DNA of 64,000 nucleotides from NCBI GenBank assembly GCA_947034895.1, contig OX344761.1, positions 30,702,863 to 30,766,862 of the forward strand, given 5' to 3'. Below are positions 43,645 to 56,345 of this stretch, piece by piece. Numbering within the stretch: the stretch's first letter is position 1; each line of letters begins with the position of its first letter. A program made the position numbers and the translations under genes. The notes beneath the pieces are model-generated. The model was not told the DNA's origin and searched no databases. It worked only from the letters and a program-made list of their open reading frames with translations. This DNA is from Rhytidiadelphus loreus (Eukaryota; Streptophyta; Bryopsida; Hypnales; Hylocomiaceae).

Positions 43645-43874
43645 GCATTAGGGGAAAAATGAGGCCTCTGAGAGACCGTCTAACCATGGTTCCCTTTGCT
43701 GCAAACCATGGACAGTCATAATATTTAATAAAAAAATAAAAAATATTAATTAATTAATGCTTATTAAAGCAACAATCTCTGTGCCATGTTGGATTGCTGC
43801 TTCTGCGACGTTCCCACAGTTCGAGAACGTCAGGGAACTCGAGATCTCTCAATGGCCTGAAAAATTCCCTAATG
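43645..43874 (+). mobile_element. MITE with CATTAGGG(G)AAAAATGAGGCC ends
   Basis: The left end CATTAGGGGAAAAATGAGG pairs loosely with the right end, CCTGAAAAATTCCCTAATGG. It contains an inner palindrome CCATGGTTCCC...CAAACCATGG. An inverted relative is at 61664-61944, and a partial one near 7020-7120. Non-coding. Confidence 0.5.
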
Positions 43875-43883
43875 GATTTACAT

Positions 43884-44467
43884 CCCAGGGAGATCACTTA
43901 GTGTATCTATAAGTAACTATGTGTGTTAAAGTGATTTTTTGCCCCCCTATATACTTTTTAATAAACTATAATTTGAACCTAAAATTTTGAGCTTTGTTTA
44001 ATAATGATTGTAGCTTTCTATTGCCAAAAATTCCCAATTCAAAAAACATGTGAAATGATTTGTAGAATAGGTTGAAAAATGAACTAAAATAGCATGTTTT
44101 TCAACTCAAATATTTATAGAGAACACATTTAAATGACCATTGCATCAATATTCAAGAAAAATGAACTTTAAATAGGAAGTTATTTTCAAGAATTTTTTGT
44201 TCATTTTTTAGACAATTTTTTCTTATATAAAATAGGGGTGTGAAAGTTATTTTCACCTCTACAGTGTAGTTTTTTACTTCAAAAATTTGTAACTAATTAT
44301 AATTAACGAATAAAATTATCAATAATTCAAAACATAAACTTCCAAAGTAGGGAAATATATTGATATTTTTTTTTCCTCCTTTTATTTAAATTTTAGGATA
44401 TAAGATAGGGGGTCCAAAATCTTAACACACGTAGGTTCTAAATGGACACTCTAAGTGATCTCCCCGA
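43884..44467. mobile_element. 584-bp Mutator-like MITE with 9-bp target duplication
   Basis: The ends CCCAGGGAGATCACTTAG and CTAAGTGATCTCCCCGA are inverted repeats. The 9-mer GATTTACAT is repeated exactly on both sides (43875-43883 and 44468-44476), the length expected for Mutator-type transposition. A partial, inverted relative occupies 59887-60390. No transposase is encoded. Confidence 0.8.
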
Positions 44468-44476
44468 GATTTACAT

Positions 44477-45316
44477 TCAAAAGGTGGAAGTTGCTATTGT
44501 GACCATGAATTCTAACCAATGTAGCCCAAATTTCAGTTATTTGAATTTTTTTTGTCGCGGGTTGATGCAAGACTTTGATGGATCATTCCCTACGTATTTG
44601 TAACTAGTCCTTTACTTGTTATGGGGAGGTGCCTCAAGCAGTCGAGTTTCTAAATATTTCAAAGAAACTAAGGTGAATCACCCTATACCATCCATTGTGT
44701 CCACTCTTAAGAAATGGCTCTATTACAATATTGCATTCAACCTATAACATACCTTCTTCAATAAATGAGATTTGGGTCCCATGGCTTTAATGTTTTGGCA
44801 ATTTTAGAAATACTGTAACCGCTTGAATTGGATAGGATGATAAGTATAGATGCATTTTTTCATGATTTTGCAACAATGAGCAAATTCTTTTGGACCATTT
44901 GAAAACAACACACTTCAAAATTCATAACAATTCCATATTTGTGAGAAAATTATAATTTCAATTGCTATTACCTTCTCTTACAATTTCTAATCAATGAAGA
45001 AAAAAATTCTTTTGCAACCATTCGAAAGTTTCAAGGCACTAACCATTCTGCCCATGATCATCCATTTCATACTGAACAACTTTGGATCTTTCTATTGAAC
45101 CATCAAGAGTTCAATGCTGATCTTGTTCAAAAGAAGTTATTGTTCCTTTGGGATTTTTTTTAATGCAAACTTGTTGTTGGTACTTTACATAAAAGCACCA
45201 ATTCCCAACAATATAAGCGAGAGAGTCTATTTTTTAATACCACAAGCCAAGATTGAATTAGTATACAAAAAAACAAATACAATTAGAGATGGTTGCAAGC
45301 TACCAAGAGAAAGATA
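44477..45316. other. Non-coding stretch
   Basis: No gene is supported. An 85-codon frame at 45114-45371 runs into the CACTA MITE at 45317 and shows no domain. Confidence 0.4.
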
Positions 45317-45434
45317 CACTAGAAGAAGATTGCATTGGTCTCAACAAAATCAATTTGATGTTTTTCTGTGATTTGTTGTTTCCGAGCACAAAATTGGTTT
45401 ATTTTGTTGAGACCAACGCAATTTTCTTCTAGTG
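45317..45434. mobile_element. 118-bp CACTA-type MITE with ATA target duplication
   Basis: The ends CACTAGAAGAAGATTGCATT and AATTTTCTTCTAGTG are inverted, and the arms extend through TTGGTCTCAACAAAAT. ATA flanks both sides (45314-45316 and 45435-45437). Non-coding. Confidence 0.85.
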
Positions 45435-45982
45435 ATATAAATGATCAAAGTGAGATTCCAACAAGCATCCCAAAGCGGTTTCTTCATTCATGTATATAAA
45501 TTGTATATTTTGAAAATTCTAGACAAATAGATGTCTCTAGTTTACATATGAGCAGTCTTGTTTATTTTGGTCTTGAAATGGCAAGCAATTGATAGATTTT
45601 TTGAGATTATTGGACAAAATCATGTGAACTAGAAAGCTAATTGCAAACATTACAAGAAATATGACCCCTCTAAAAGGTTGCTAGTTTCGCAGCCCCCATC
45701 TGCAATTTCGGTGCAATTAGGGATTTTTTTTTTAATCTAATGTGGCACATCAACCTGACAACTTTTTTAATATTTTAATATTTTTTTAATATTTTAATAT
45801 TTTTTTAATATTTTAATATTTTTTTTAATATTTTAAAAATTAATTAATTAATTAATTTTTTATATACTCACACTATGCGGCTGCTGAAAATCAAACATTG
45901 TAATGAGACCACCTTTGCAAGAACATGTAAGGTATTCACACCTATTATTGTTACTAATTAGAATTGAGTATAGCTACTGTAT
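45435..45982. repeat. AT-rich stretch with TTTTTTAATATTTTAATA and AATT runs
   Basis: A tandem run of about 18-bp TTTTTTAATATTTTAATA units occurs at about 45763-45835, followed by TAAT repeats to 45860. The piece at 45660-45760 is related to repeats at 2150 and 9320. No gene. Confidence 0.5.
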
Positions 45983-46907
45983 TCAACCCCTAAAGATCAA
46001 TTGTTTTTTGAATGAACAATTGAAAATCCACATAGGTTCTTACAAAGAAGGTTTTGGTTGGATGTGAATATGTACCCCTTTAGTGGGAATATAGGGTTTT
46101 TTTTTTCTAATTGGATGCCTGGTTCAAAAGTTATATTGCCATGAACTTTTTTACCACCCAAACAATTTGGGCATCTTTTGGTAAAACCTTCGTTTACTTT
46201 TGAACTTTCGCATGTATGTAACTAATAACATATTGCATACAATTGTCCAAAAAAAATTTAGTTCTGAAAACACATTTTAAGAGGAGTCAAACTTTGCTAG
46301 CTATATTGGGGTGGTTTCAAAAAATATATTTTCTTTTAACTTCAACAATTTTATCTTGCAATATGTAAAGTCAAAGTTCTTGAAAATTTTCTCACATATT
46401 CCAAATGTTTGCTTGTAATTTTTCATTGCTTAGATTTCAAATAAACATTTTCCTCATTGCAGAAGAAATCACCAAAAAATGACTAGTATATTATTAGTTT
46501 ACTTAACCTCCTTGCATGGTAGGATAATTTAGAGTAAGTTAGACATCTTAGTTGCATCTAAAATTTTGTAAGAACAAATCTTACATCATATACTAATGAA
46601 TGATAAAAATCCTCATTTTTTGGTAAAACAAAAATATTCAACTATAGGTGCTCAAAGTTTATTGACCTTATTTCACAAAAATTATTTTTATTTTTTTCTA
46701 CTTCAAATGTTATAATTTTTCAATCCATGTTGTCAAATGGGTTGAAAGTTTTTCCACACATTGATTTACTTGTTTAATACAATTTTGTTTGTTTGGAATT
46801 CAAAAAAAAGTTTGAATTTTGATTTTGGACAATGCATTGAAAATTGTCAGTTTGGAACTTTTCTTCTTCCCCCAAATCCCCCAAATCCTCTAGTCTTTAG
46901 GGATTAT
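45983..46907. mobile_element. TTAA-type TIR element, divergent subfamily (D1)
   Basis: The left end CCCCTAAAGATCAATTG follows TCAA. The right end AGTCTTTAGGGA is followed by TTAT. The body is 917 bp, within the 905-935 bp length class. Both flanks are one base away from TTAA, consistent with age. Non-coding. Confidence 0.55.
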
Positions 46908-47115
46908 TCCTATTATTGGATATTATAAGCAATTGAGAAAGGATTTTGACACACTTTAGTATCTATTATATCGATAAAATGTGACTAAGTCATGAATTTT
47001 GAAAGTAATGTCTTTAAATGTATCCAAAAGCAACACTTGGAACTCATGTTTTGTTGCATTGAAGGCAATGTTGATTATAGGTGTATACACCTTAGTTGCA
47101 ACATTGCTATTCTAC

Positions 47116-48754
47116 TTACCCCCTAAAGGTTTTTGACTATGTTTTCACTAGAAATGCTCTAAAACTGCCATTTCTAGTATAAGTACCAAATTTTAAGAAA
47201 AAACAATTTTGGACACATGTGACCATAGAATCTTGTAATATACTGGTTTTGAAAGATGTACAAAAAAATTTAGAAATTTTATCCATGTAGATTGTAAGAT
47301 CTTAGCTATTGAAGTGACAAAAATCCTTTTTTTGGCCTTGCAAAAAATCAGGCAGCTGCACTTCACAAGGTCACATTTGTATGAAAATAAGTCTATATTG
47401 TTGGTGCTTCTTCAGATTCAATCTTCAAGGCAATTTGGTTACATGTTTGAAAAAATTCAGATAATTTGGAATTGTACAACATATAAGAAAAACATAGTAA
47501 GTAGAAAGAAGTCACTAGAAGAAAAACACGTCCGGCACAACCAACTACTATGCAACTAGTGCCCTATGCAACTGTCATGCAACTAGTTTCCTCTCTATTT
47601 GCACCAAATCTAATGTAGTTGTTTTGTGTCATTGTTTTACAACATTCATTCATTGTTTTAGTTGCAAAGTAGTCATTCTGTAGTTGCAAAAAAAGACTAG
47701 GAAACAACTAGTGTCCTATGCAACTATTATGCAACTGTAAAATGACCATAGTTGTTTCCTAGTTGTACGCTAGTTGTTTCTTAGTTGCACTCTAGTTGTT
47801 TCCTAGTTGCTTTCAAAGTTCATTCCCATTCGTGTTATATCAATTGACCCATATCAATTGTAAAGAGTACCATTAGATTGAACATATAAGACTTGTAAGT
47901 TGTTATAGTCTTATGTAATGAATTCTTTTGATAGAATTCTAAGATTTCTATAATTTGTGGGTTTCTACAATTTGTAGATTTTGTATATAAGAATTTAAAA
48001 AATAATTAAAATTCAAGAAATTTTACAAGTTCTACAAGTTGCAAACAAGTTGTACACAAGGATGAAGTTCTTTGTATGGTGTCGGATGACAAAAAACCTT
48101 GCAACTAGACTGCAACTAATGCGACTTGTCCACTGCAACTACGGACTCTACATTGTCACCTAGTTGCAAACGTCCTATGCAACTACAAAATGAGTTGCAT
48201 ACTGTAGTTGCAAAACCCCTCATTTTCTTCTAGTGAGTAGAGAGTGATTCAAAATACTAAATTGTTAAGAATTTAATTATGGAATTGAAAAATGTCAATC
48301 CCAATGGTTGCAATGTTGTAATAAACAATCTACATCTTATGATTTTATTTTTTTTCAAAAATATTGAAAATTAAGTTAAATAAAGGACTTCAAAGTTTAT
48401 TATAGAGTAGAGAATTCATAACTACTTGCAAATTAGAACTCCTCATAACTTTCATCTCATTAATGAAAATGGAATGATTAAAAGCTTTCCATGTATATAT
48501 AACTCTAGACAACCAGTTTAAAATTTTTATTTTTTAAAAGAATGATTTTTTGAACTATCCATTGAATAATGAAAATTACATATGATGCAAGAACTTTTTA
48601 ATCAAGTAGTCAAAAGTTATGAAAATTGTTGTGCCTTAAAGCTACTTCTTGTCCCTATGTTGTGTGAAAATTTCAAAGAAAAAAATCCATTTGTAGTAAG
48701 TTGTCCAAAATCACTATGTTGTCAAAAAATGTATTTTGGTACTTTAGGGGTTAA
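47116..48754 (+). mobile_element. TTAA element, subfamily C, split by a CACTA element (C2)
   Basis: The left flank TTAC precedes CCCCTAAAGG at 47120. The right end TACTTTAGGGG is followed by TTAA at 48751-48754, shared with element B3. Without the 726-bp insertion (element plus duplicated AGT) the length is about 905 bp, matching C1. The interiors of C1 and C2 align over their whole length. Confidence 0.75.
47513..48235. mobile_element. 723-bp non-autonomous CACTA element with AGT target duplication
   Basis: The termini CACTAGAAGAAAAAC and CATTTTCTTCTAGTG are inverted. AGT is present on both sides (47510-47512 and 48236-48238). The paralogue C1 at about 24313-24328 shows the uninterrupted site (AAAGAAGTAGAGAATG). 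Words such as TGCAACTA, TAGTTGCA and CTAGTTG are repeated many times near both ends, as CACTA subterminal repeats are. No transposase gene. Confidence 0.9.
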
Positions 48755-50322
48755 CTCCTAAATGCCTAAGGTACTAAATTTTGGTCCTAACAATACTTTG
48801 AAGTTAAATTAAACCTTACAAAGTTACTATTTTTAGTAGTTGATATTTTTGAAATATATTTTTTGAAGTCTAGTTTTAGGCTTTTAGCATTAGAAATCTG
48901 ATTTTGAAAATGAATGATTATGATTTTTCTATTCAAGATTTCGTACAAGATTGTTCATTGCAAATCATGATTTTTTAGTGTTGAGGGCTCTTGGAAATGA
49001 GCCTCAAATACATTAGAACTTGGAGAAAAAATCACATTAGAAATTAATTTAAAAGAATTGTAGAGTAGATTTTGAGAAGCCGTGAATTGATTTCAATTAT
49101 GCATGTTATGCCCTCTAACCTCATATTTTTTTGGTGACCAATTTTTTTGTTTTGACATGCTAAAACATAATTGAAAGACTTCAATTTACTTTCAGACTTT
49201 TAACCCCTAAAGGACCAAGGCCCTTTTTCTGCAAGAAAACACTCAAAACTGCCATATCTATAGCAAGGAGTTAAAAAAATTGAAAATTGTTTTCTTTTCA
49301 TATCTAACCGTAGGATCTTACACCTAACTAGTATGAGAGTGTGTGGAAAAAATTTCAGAATTTTTGACCGCTCAGATTGCAAGATATCTGCGTTTAAAGT
49401 GGAAAAAACAAGTTTTTCAGCACATTGCGGGACTAGATTTTTTGACTTTGAACATTTTTAACTTAAAATTTTTGCACTACAGAGTTTTGAGCTTTAAATC
49501 TTTATAGTGGAGAATTGAGTTGAGAGTCTAGGTAAAAAAAATTAAAAAAAAAATTAATTATCATTCTTAAGAAAATTGTTAAGTAGAAGTAGGTATGAGA
49601 TAGAAGGAAAATCTAAAATATTCATATATTTTAGATGAAATTAAAATGCACTAATCCCAATGGTGGGATTGTTCTAGCAAGTAAATCAGACCACGCAACA
49701 AAAAAAAAAAAAAATTTAATTGCATTCAGAAATGAATCCTACAAGTTATTTTTTTCAAGAAGATGCTCTAATTTCCCGAAAAAGAAGAATGTCCATAACT
49801 TTCTCATAACATATCCAAATGAAATGAATCAAAGCTTTCAAGATATACAAAAATATAATCTATGGTAAAAGAAATAATATTAAAAAAAAATTCAAAATTT
49901 TGTCCATTTTTTTGGGCTACCTGAGTTGCCCACCGTCCCCTTGTTTGAGCTTATTTGGTCATAACTATTGTTCCCGAGCACCGATTTTGAAAAAAATTAT
50001 ATTCCTACAAAGATAATCAACTTTTCTACCTCCAAAAAAAATTTCAAAAAATTAGGAGAAAATTTCAGCTCGTAGGTACTTGCCCAAAAACGCATTTGTC
50101 CCCCGAAGGGACATTGGTCCTTTAGGGGTTAACACCTTCATGATTAAACATTATATTGTTGTAATATTATGTTCTGTTTTTTTTTTCTATGTGATCTTTA
50201 GCATGTCTGGTTTGAATTTGTACAATTACAATTTTAAAAAAATTCATAAAACTTATCAAAATGTTGACATTTAGAGCAAATTCCAAGAAGCTCAAAAAAG
50301 GCCTTGGGCATTTAGGGGTGAA
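48751..50322 (+). mobile_element. TTAA element, subfamily B, split by A5 (B3)
   Basis: It starts CTCCTAAATGCC directly after the TTAA shared with C2 and ends GGGCATTTAGGGG followed by TGAA (mutated TTAA) at 50319-50322. Its two halves (48755-49199 and 50133-50318) together give about 630 bp and align with B2 at 40568-41204. Confidence 0.7.
49200..50132 (+). mobile_element. TTAA-flanked TIR element, subfamily A, nested in B3 (A5)
   Basis: TTAA is at 49200-49203 and 50129-50132. The 925-bp body starts CCCCTAAAGGACC and ends GGTCCTTTAGGGG, a perfect 13-bp terminal inversion. The homologous unoccupied place in B2 reads TTTTAGCACC near 40996, with one TTAG where this copy has two TTAA. Confidence 0.85.
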
Positions 50323-50671
50323 AAGCATCCCATACTTGAACTTCAATCCATACTTGAAAATACTTCAACTTAAAATGTTAGGAATGAAGAGAAGAAAAGA
50401 AAGCACTGGGGTTGGAGTGGCGACGTTGGTCGCAGGCGGAGTTATGGCGTCGTTACATTGCAGATCTCCTTGCTTACACCAAGGACATTGTCATCTTCGA
50501 AAGAGTGATGCTGTCGACTAGTGTTGTGTACACCTTGGGAGTGCGACTGGTAGTTTCAGTTTTCAAAATGGACCGCCCAGCCCTAGATCGATAGCTTTTG
50601 CCCCACTGTTTTCTGAACCCTAATCTTCAGACTAGAAAGTACAAAAGTTTTGTTAATTCCACTTAACAAAG

Positions 50672-52929
50672 ATGGGCTCGTATAGGGATATAGTTAGAGA
50701 TGGTGGACACTACAATGCAGATCAGTTCATGGAGCTCCACCGGCAACATGCTAGAAACGCGAGACCTGGATACCCTACCTCTCAAATGAAACAACGAAGT
50801 CAGGATATTCCAGACGAAGGACAACGTCAGTGGCAGAATCATAGAAGTTAGGTACCTGGAGCCCAACAACGACCAATATCAAATCTACCCCACTTCAACA
50901 GGAGTCCTCCGAATCGTCACAGATCTCGACACAAACCTCCGGCTCAGGAGGTGCCAACTCACTGAGCTCCTCAACTCAACTCGACGCCAACAACAGAGTG
51001 TGAATTCGGCCCACTTATCAAGCTACAGAACTGGGAAGGAAGACTTATTCAGCCCAATAAGGTATTGTCCTACACTGCTTTCGATTCCAATGCGTTTAGA
51101 CAAGAAATCATGCATCTGAAAGAGCACATCATGATTGCGTGTTTCATTGGAGGAAATATTGTCAGCTCCACCATACACTCGTGGCTAGAGGACCTGGGAT
51201 GCCAGATCTCCTCCAACTTTGTGGTGCTACAAAAGCCAGCAGGAAATGGGTTTTTTTATGTTAAGTTGGACTGAGCCTTAGCGGTAAAGAAGACTATCGG
51301 CCTTCATCTACACAATTTCAAAAGAGGAGCAGTAGCGTACCAACCCTGGCAAGTATCCTTTGACCCAACTTTGCCACAAGGGAACTTCTTTCTTCACTGG
51401 CTATCCTTACACAATCTACCATTAGAGTACCTTTCATTCTCATCAACCATTGCAAGCACCCTAGGTCAAGTTTTAGACTGAGACATCCCCAACCTAGCCT
51501 TGAGTTCACATAAGTTCTGCATAGCACTTAACTTCTCTCAAGGCTGGATTCACCAGCTCTGCATTATTGACACCCAAGGAGATACTGCCACAGTTACAGT
51601 CTCGTATGAAGGAGTAGAATTGAGTTGCAAGCAATGCCTTGATATCACACATTCAACCAGAGACTGCCCTAAAATTATCCATATACCTACAGAGAAGACA
51701 GGCTTTGTTCCCCTAGAAACTTGCAATGCTCAATCTGCCTCACATTCCACTACCACTAGAAATACTCCTATGCATATACCTTCTTCTAGAGCCTCGTCTA
51801 GGAACACTACCAGTCGACGTTACAATCGTCAAAGTTACCATCGAAAGCGCATCTAATAATCTCCACCGTTGCCTGATGCAAATGGATTTACGCCGGTCCA
51901 GTATCACAAACATGAGTACTGACGTAGGAAAGCTCCATCCCCTACAAGTTCAAGCCACTACTGGGCTCGTCGAGTCTTCACAAAAAAAAGACGAGAAGAC
52001 TTGGAGAATCCCAACAAACAACCAAAGTCAAAAAACGCAGAGTCTTCTGCTTCACATCCTCAAGAACCATCCCAACTAGTTTCTCCGGTTCATCAATCCT
52101 CTGTCGATAACTCTCCTCCATCGACTAGCACCCCCCTGCAAAGCACAAATGAAACCCTTCCCCTCCCCCGTCTTCTTTTGCTTCATCACAAACCCTCACA
52201 TATTTCTGATCTAGATAATGCACCTATGGAGATTGAAACCCCTGTAACAGCCCCCCCCCCAAACTACATCCCCCGATCCCATAGTTCAACCCACAATACC
52301 TATATCTTCCCAGATACTCATCAGACCACCTCAAACAGATCCTTCCCCCCATCTAGATAGCTCGGCCCTTGAACGGCAGGACATACTAGCTCTTATCCAT
52401 GTCCAAACAACTCAGAATCCCCCGCTCTTAACCACTCCATTGCCCTCACCCTCCCAACCAACCAACACTCTGGATCTAGCAGTGGGAGCTACAATCCAAG
52501 CATTCCATTACTGAAAAAACAAAACAATACCCCAAGTTTTTGACCCATTACTTGATGAAGAGCAATTCGAAGATGCCTTACTGAACCTCCCGGATCTTCG
52601 AGGACAACCACGACTCAACTCACCCTCCACCAACAATGGGTCATCGCTAGCAATTAGATTGTTTCAGCATATCTCAGGCTCACTCCCCTCATATCCGGAT
52701 GAGGATCCAACTCCGGACAATTTCCATGCCGGTGGAGATTTCTCAGTGAGGCATGCCAAAGCGACTGCCCGAAAACGCAGAGGGGAACAATCTCAACACC
52801 CGTAGGACAAAGTGGAGCTAGTCGCTACAGACCCAACCATGGATGTTTGGGGATACATGAGAACAAGAGTGACAGATCGTGTAGAGAGCGCAAGGAATAC
52901 TCTCAATCCGGGCAATTATGAAAATTAGA
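50672..52929 (+). pseudogene. LINE ORF1 (DUF4283-like plus CCHC zinc knuckle)
   Basis: ATG at 50672 opens a frame of about 560 codons with four internal stops (TAG at 50849; three TGA near 50964, 51272 and 51478). There is one frame change after about 52345. The middle part (residues about 120-300, with GGNIVSSTIHSWLEDLG and LHWLSLHNLPLEYL) looks like the DUF4283 region of plant LINE ORF1 proteins. A zinc knuckle CKQCLDITHSTRDC (CX2CX4HX4C, about 51629-51670) follows. The C-terminal third is Pro/Ser/Thr-rich. ORF1 proteins bind LINE RNA. The last codons overlap the ORF2 start (ATTATGAAAATTAG). Confidence 0.75.
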
Positions 52930-54405
52930 ATCCTTTCCCAAAATATAAGGGGCTTGAACGACCCTTTAGCGATAGATAACCTCAAAAATTACATACAAAA
53001 AAATCCAATAGATTTCCTATTTATACAGGAATACAAACTTAGAGGGGAGGGTGCTCTCAATCTTGGTCGCAAGTTATAGAAGCGGGCAACATCCTTCTAC
53101 TCTGATGCCGAGCCAGGATATACCATGGATGGTAACCAAGCCGGCAAAAGAAGAGTGACCTCGTTTATCTCGCCCAGATGGTCGCATTTTATCTCGCAAT
53201 TGGGCTCTTTATTTGGAGGAAGAGCCATTTGGTTCATCCTTTCGAGGATCCTAGGGGGAGACCTGGGCTTCATTAATCTATATGCTCCAAATGAGCCCCA
53301 TGCACAAAGATTACTCTAGGAGACAGTAAGTAGAGAAATCCCAACAACATATAGATAGGTTTTACTTAGGGACTTCAACACAGTTGAACGGCGTTGTGAC
53401 AAATCAAGCATTTGTGGGAAGACCATGCTTAGCCAAGAAAGGTTACTATTCAATGGCCTCAAGGACCTGCTCCACATTGACGAATATCCCAAGACGAATC
53501 CAAGCCTTATGTTCTCATGGGACAACACCCGTAGTGATGGGGCTAGGGTCATGGCACGCCTTGATAGAATATACATATTTCCGGACTCCCCTATGAGCCC
53601 ACACAAGATTATCGAGTATCGAATCAGAGGAGACCATACAAGATCGGACCATTGTCTTGTTTCAATGGTTATTGAGTTAGCACAACCAGCCTCCTGTCCC
53701 AATAGATGGAAAATGTTGGCACAATTCTTCGATGAAGCTAGAATCCAGATCCATCAAACCTGGTTAGAAGCCCCAGCCCACTTGCCCTTTTTATCTAAAC
53801 TTAAGCTAGTCACTCGATTCTACAGACACTTCTGCGTGCAAAAGTCTTGTAGCTTTAAGGAACTAGAACGACACTTGAGTGCTTATCTAGATAGCAAGAC
53901 CATGCTCCTACAAACTCTCCCACAATCAACACAGTTACAAAACGAGATTAATACGATCCGTTCCCAACTAGCAGAATTCGAAAAGCGGAAGATCAAAGGT
54001 CACAAAATTCGCTCAAGAGCACAGTGGGGGCTTCATGGCAATAAACTCTCTACTAAGTTCTTCCAGGCCACCAGAGAGGCTCCGAAATCCTCTTTCATCA
54101 CAGAACTAACGAACAGCCAAGGTATAGTTTATCAAGAGTCACTACAACAAAAACAGTGTTTTACGACTGCAGTGAGTCGTAAAATCAAAAAATATGACTC
54201 GCGCAGAAATCACTGTAGATGACTTGGAATATGACTGACTACAGTCGTTTAGAAGCAGTCGCTTCAGACATCAGTCATATTGGCAGTCATATAAGTTGAG
54301 AGGTATAAATAGCCATAATTAGCCATAGTATGCCAACAAGGCGTATATTTTGACTATCTTTGACTTTTTCTTGAGCTGTCCGGGTAAATGAAAAAATCCT
54401 ATGTG

Positions 54406-55060
54406 GAATATGACTGCGTTGAGTCATATTTTTTGATGATGTGGAATATGACTGTGGTTAGTCATATTTTGTGGAATATGAGTGTGTTGAATCATATTTT
54501 TTAATGACGTGGAATATGACTACAGTCAGTCATATTTTTTATTATTATGAAATATGACTGCATTGAATCATATTTTTTGATAACATGGAATATGACTGTG
54601 GTGAGTCATATTTTTTGTTATTATGAAATATGACTGCATTGAGTCATATTTTTTGATAACGTGGAATATGACTGTGGTGAGTCATATTTTTTGATGACAT
54701 GGAATATAACTGTGGTGAGTCATATTTTTTGTTATTATGAAATATGACTGCGGTGAGTTATATTTTTTGATGACGTGGAATATGATTGTGGTGAGTCATA
54801 TTTTTTGTTATTATGAAATATGACTGCAGTGAGTCATATTTTTTGATGACGTGGAATATGATTACAGTGAGTCATATTTTTTGATGACGTGGAATATGAT
54901 TACAGTGAATCATATTTTGTAGTCATGTGGAATATAACTACAGTGAGTCATATTTTGCAATCATGTGGAATATGACTGCGATGAGTTATATTTTGCAATC
55001 ATGTGGAATATGACTGCAGTGAGTCATATTTTTTGATGATTTATAAAATGACTCTTCTCA
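54406..55060. repeat. Subterminal array of about 38-43 bp units, each a palindrome
   Basis: Roughly 16 units share the core AATATGACT, six variable bases, AGTCATATT, joined by TTTTTTGATGACGTGG or TTTTTTGTTATTATGA. Each core is self-complementary. Dense subterminal repeats in CACTA elements are binding sites of the small transposon protein in known cases (TNPA in En/Spm), so the same role is inferred. Confidence 0.8.
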
Positions 55061-55929
55061 GTCATATTTTTCAGTCATATTGAGAGCACCTAGTCATTTT
55101 TTGGAAATTATTATAATCATTTTATGACTCCAAGTAGTCATTTTTTTATTGATATGTATTTTGAACTATGAATTGAACAAATCATACAACAGTTGTAGGA
55201 TACCTAAGCATATTTACAATCATACATTAAAATGATTTAACAATTGAATAAAAGATTTCATGTAGTTAAAAACAAATACATAATATTTTAAAGATATACA
55301 AGAAAAAATTATATTGGAGAGGGAATATATAAAAAAGAATGTGACTCTTTTCAATGACAATTATAATTTATTAGTCACAAATACAAAATATATATATCAC
55401 AATGAATTATTTACACAAGTCAATAGAGACTATATTTCTTACAATAATATGAAAGGAGTTGCAAGTAGCCTCCAACGACTTTGTTCCAATTTTGTTGCAT
55501 GTATATACAATTAAAGAAATAGGAGGTTAATTTTTAATGAACATATAACAAAGCTCAATCAAAAGCTTCAAAAGTTTACAACAATAGAAAATATGTAATA
55601 CAAATTTAGGGTAAGAAGAAAAACAATGGTGATGCAAGGAACAAGAAGAAAAAAGGCAACAAGTGCTAAAAGATAACAACAAATACAAGTTAAGATGCAC
55701 AAGAAACAATAAGGAGCAACTACTAAGAGGTAACAAGAAACAACAAAAAAGAGTTAAGATTCAACAAAAAGAAACAAGAAACAAAAAGAGAGAACAAAAA
55801 GTAAGAAATAAGAAATAAGAAGAAGAAAGAATTAAGATGCAAGAAGAAAGAATTAAGATGCAAGAAGAAACAAACAAGAAGCAAGAGTGAAGATGCAACA
55901 AAACATAACAACTCTACGAAGTAAGAATA

Positions 55930-56155
55930 ACTCAAGATGCAACAAAAGACAACAACTAAGAAGCAAGAGTGAATTCAAGATGCAACAAAACACAACAACC
56001 AAGAAACAAGAGTGAATTCAAGATGCAACAAAACACAACAATTAAGAAACAAGTGTGAATTCAAGATGCAACAAAACACAACAATTAAGAAATAAGAGTA
56101 AACTCAAAATGCAACAAAACACAACAACTAAGAAACAAGAGTGAACTCAAAGAAA
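55930..56155. repeat. 43-bp tandem repeat, about five copies
   Basis: The unit contains TTCAAGATGCAACAAAACAC and ends AAGAAACAAGAGTGAA. It lies inside the CACTA element, in a long purine-rich tract (55600-56190) with degenerate copies upstream. Confidence 0.8.
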
Positions 56156-56225
56156 CAAGAGACAAGAGACAACAAAAGGTAAGGAAGAAGAGTCAAAAGA
56201 AGTAGTGGCTAGGATTTCAAGACCC

Positions 56226-56345
56226 TAAAAAAATGACGGCTAGGGTTTCAAAACCCTTAAAAGTGGTGGCTAGGATTTCAAAACCCTTAAAAGTGGTGGC
56301 TAGGGTTTCAAAACCCTTAAAAAGTGGTGATTAGGTTTCAAAATT
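56226..56345. repeat. 30-bp tandem repeat, about four copies
   Basis: The unit GGTGGCTAGGGTTTCAAAAC followed by CCTTAAAAGT is repeated with few changes, inside the CACTA element and directly after the 43-bp array. Confidence 0.8.

Noticed and set aside
55930..56345. CRISPR-like regular repeats
   Set aside because: The units are contiguous tandem repeats without unique spacers, inside a plant transposon.
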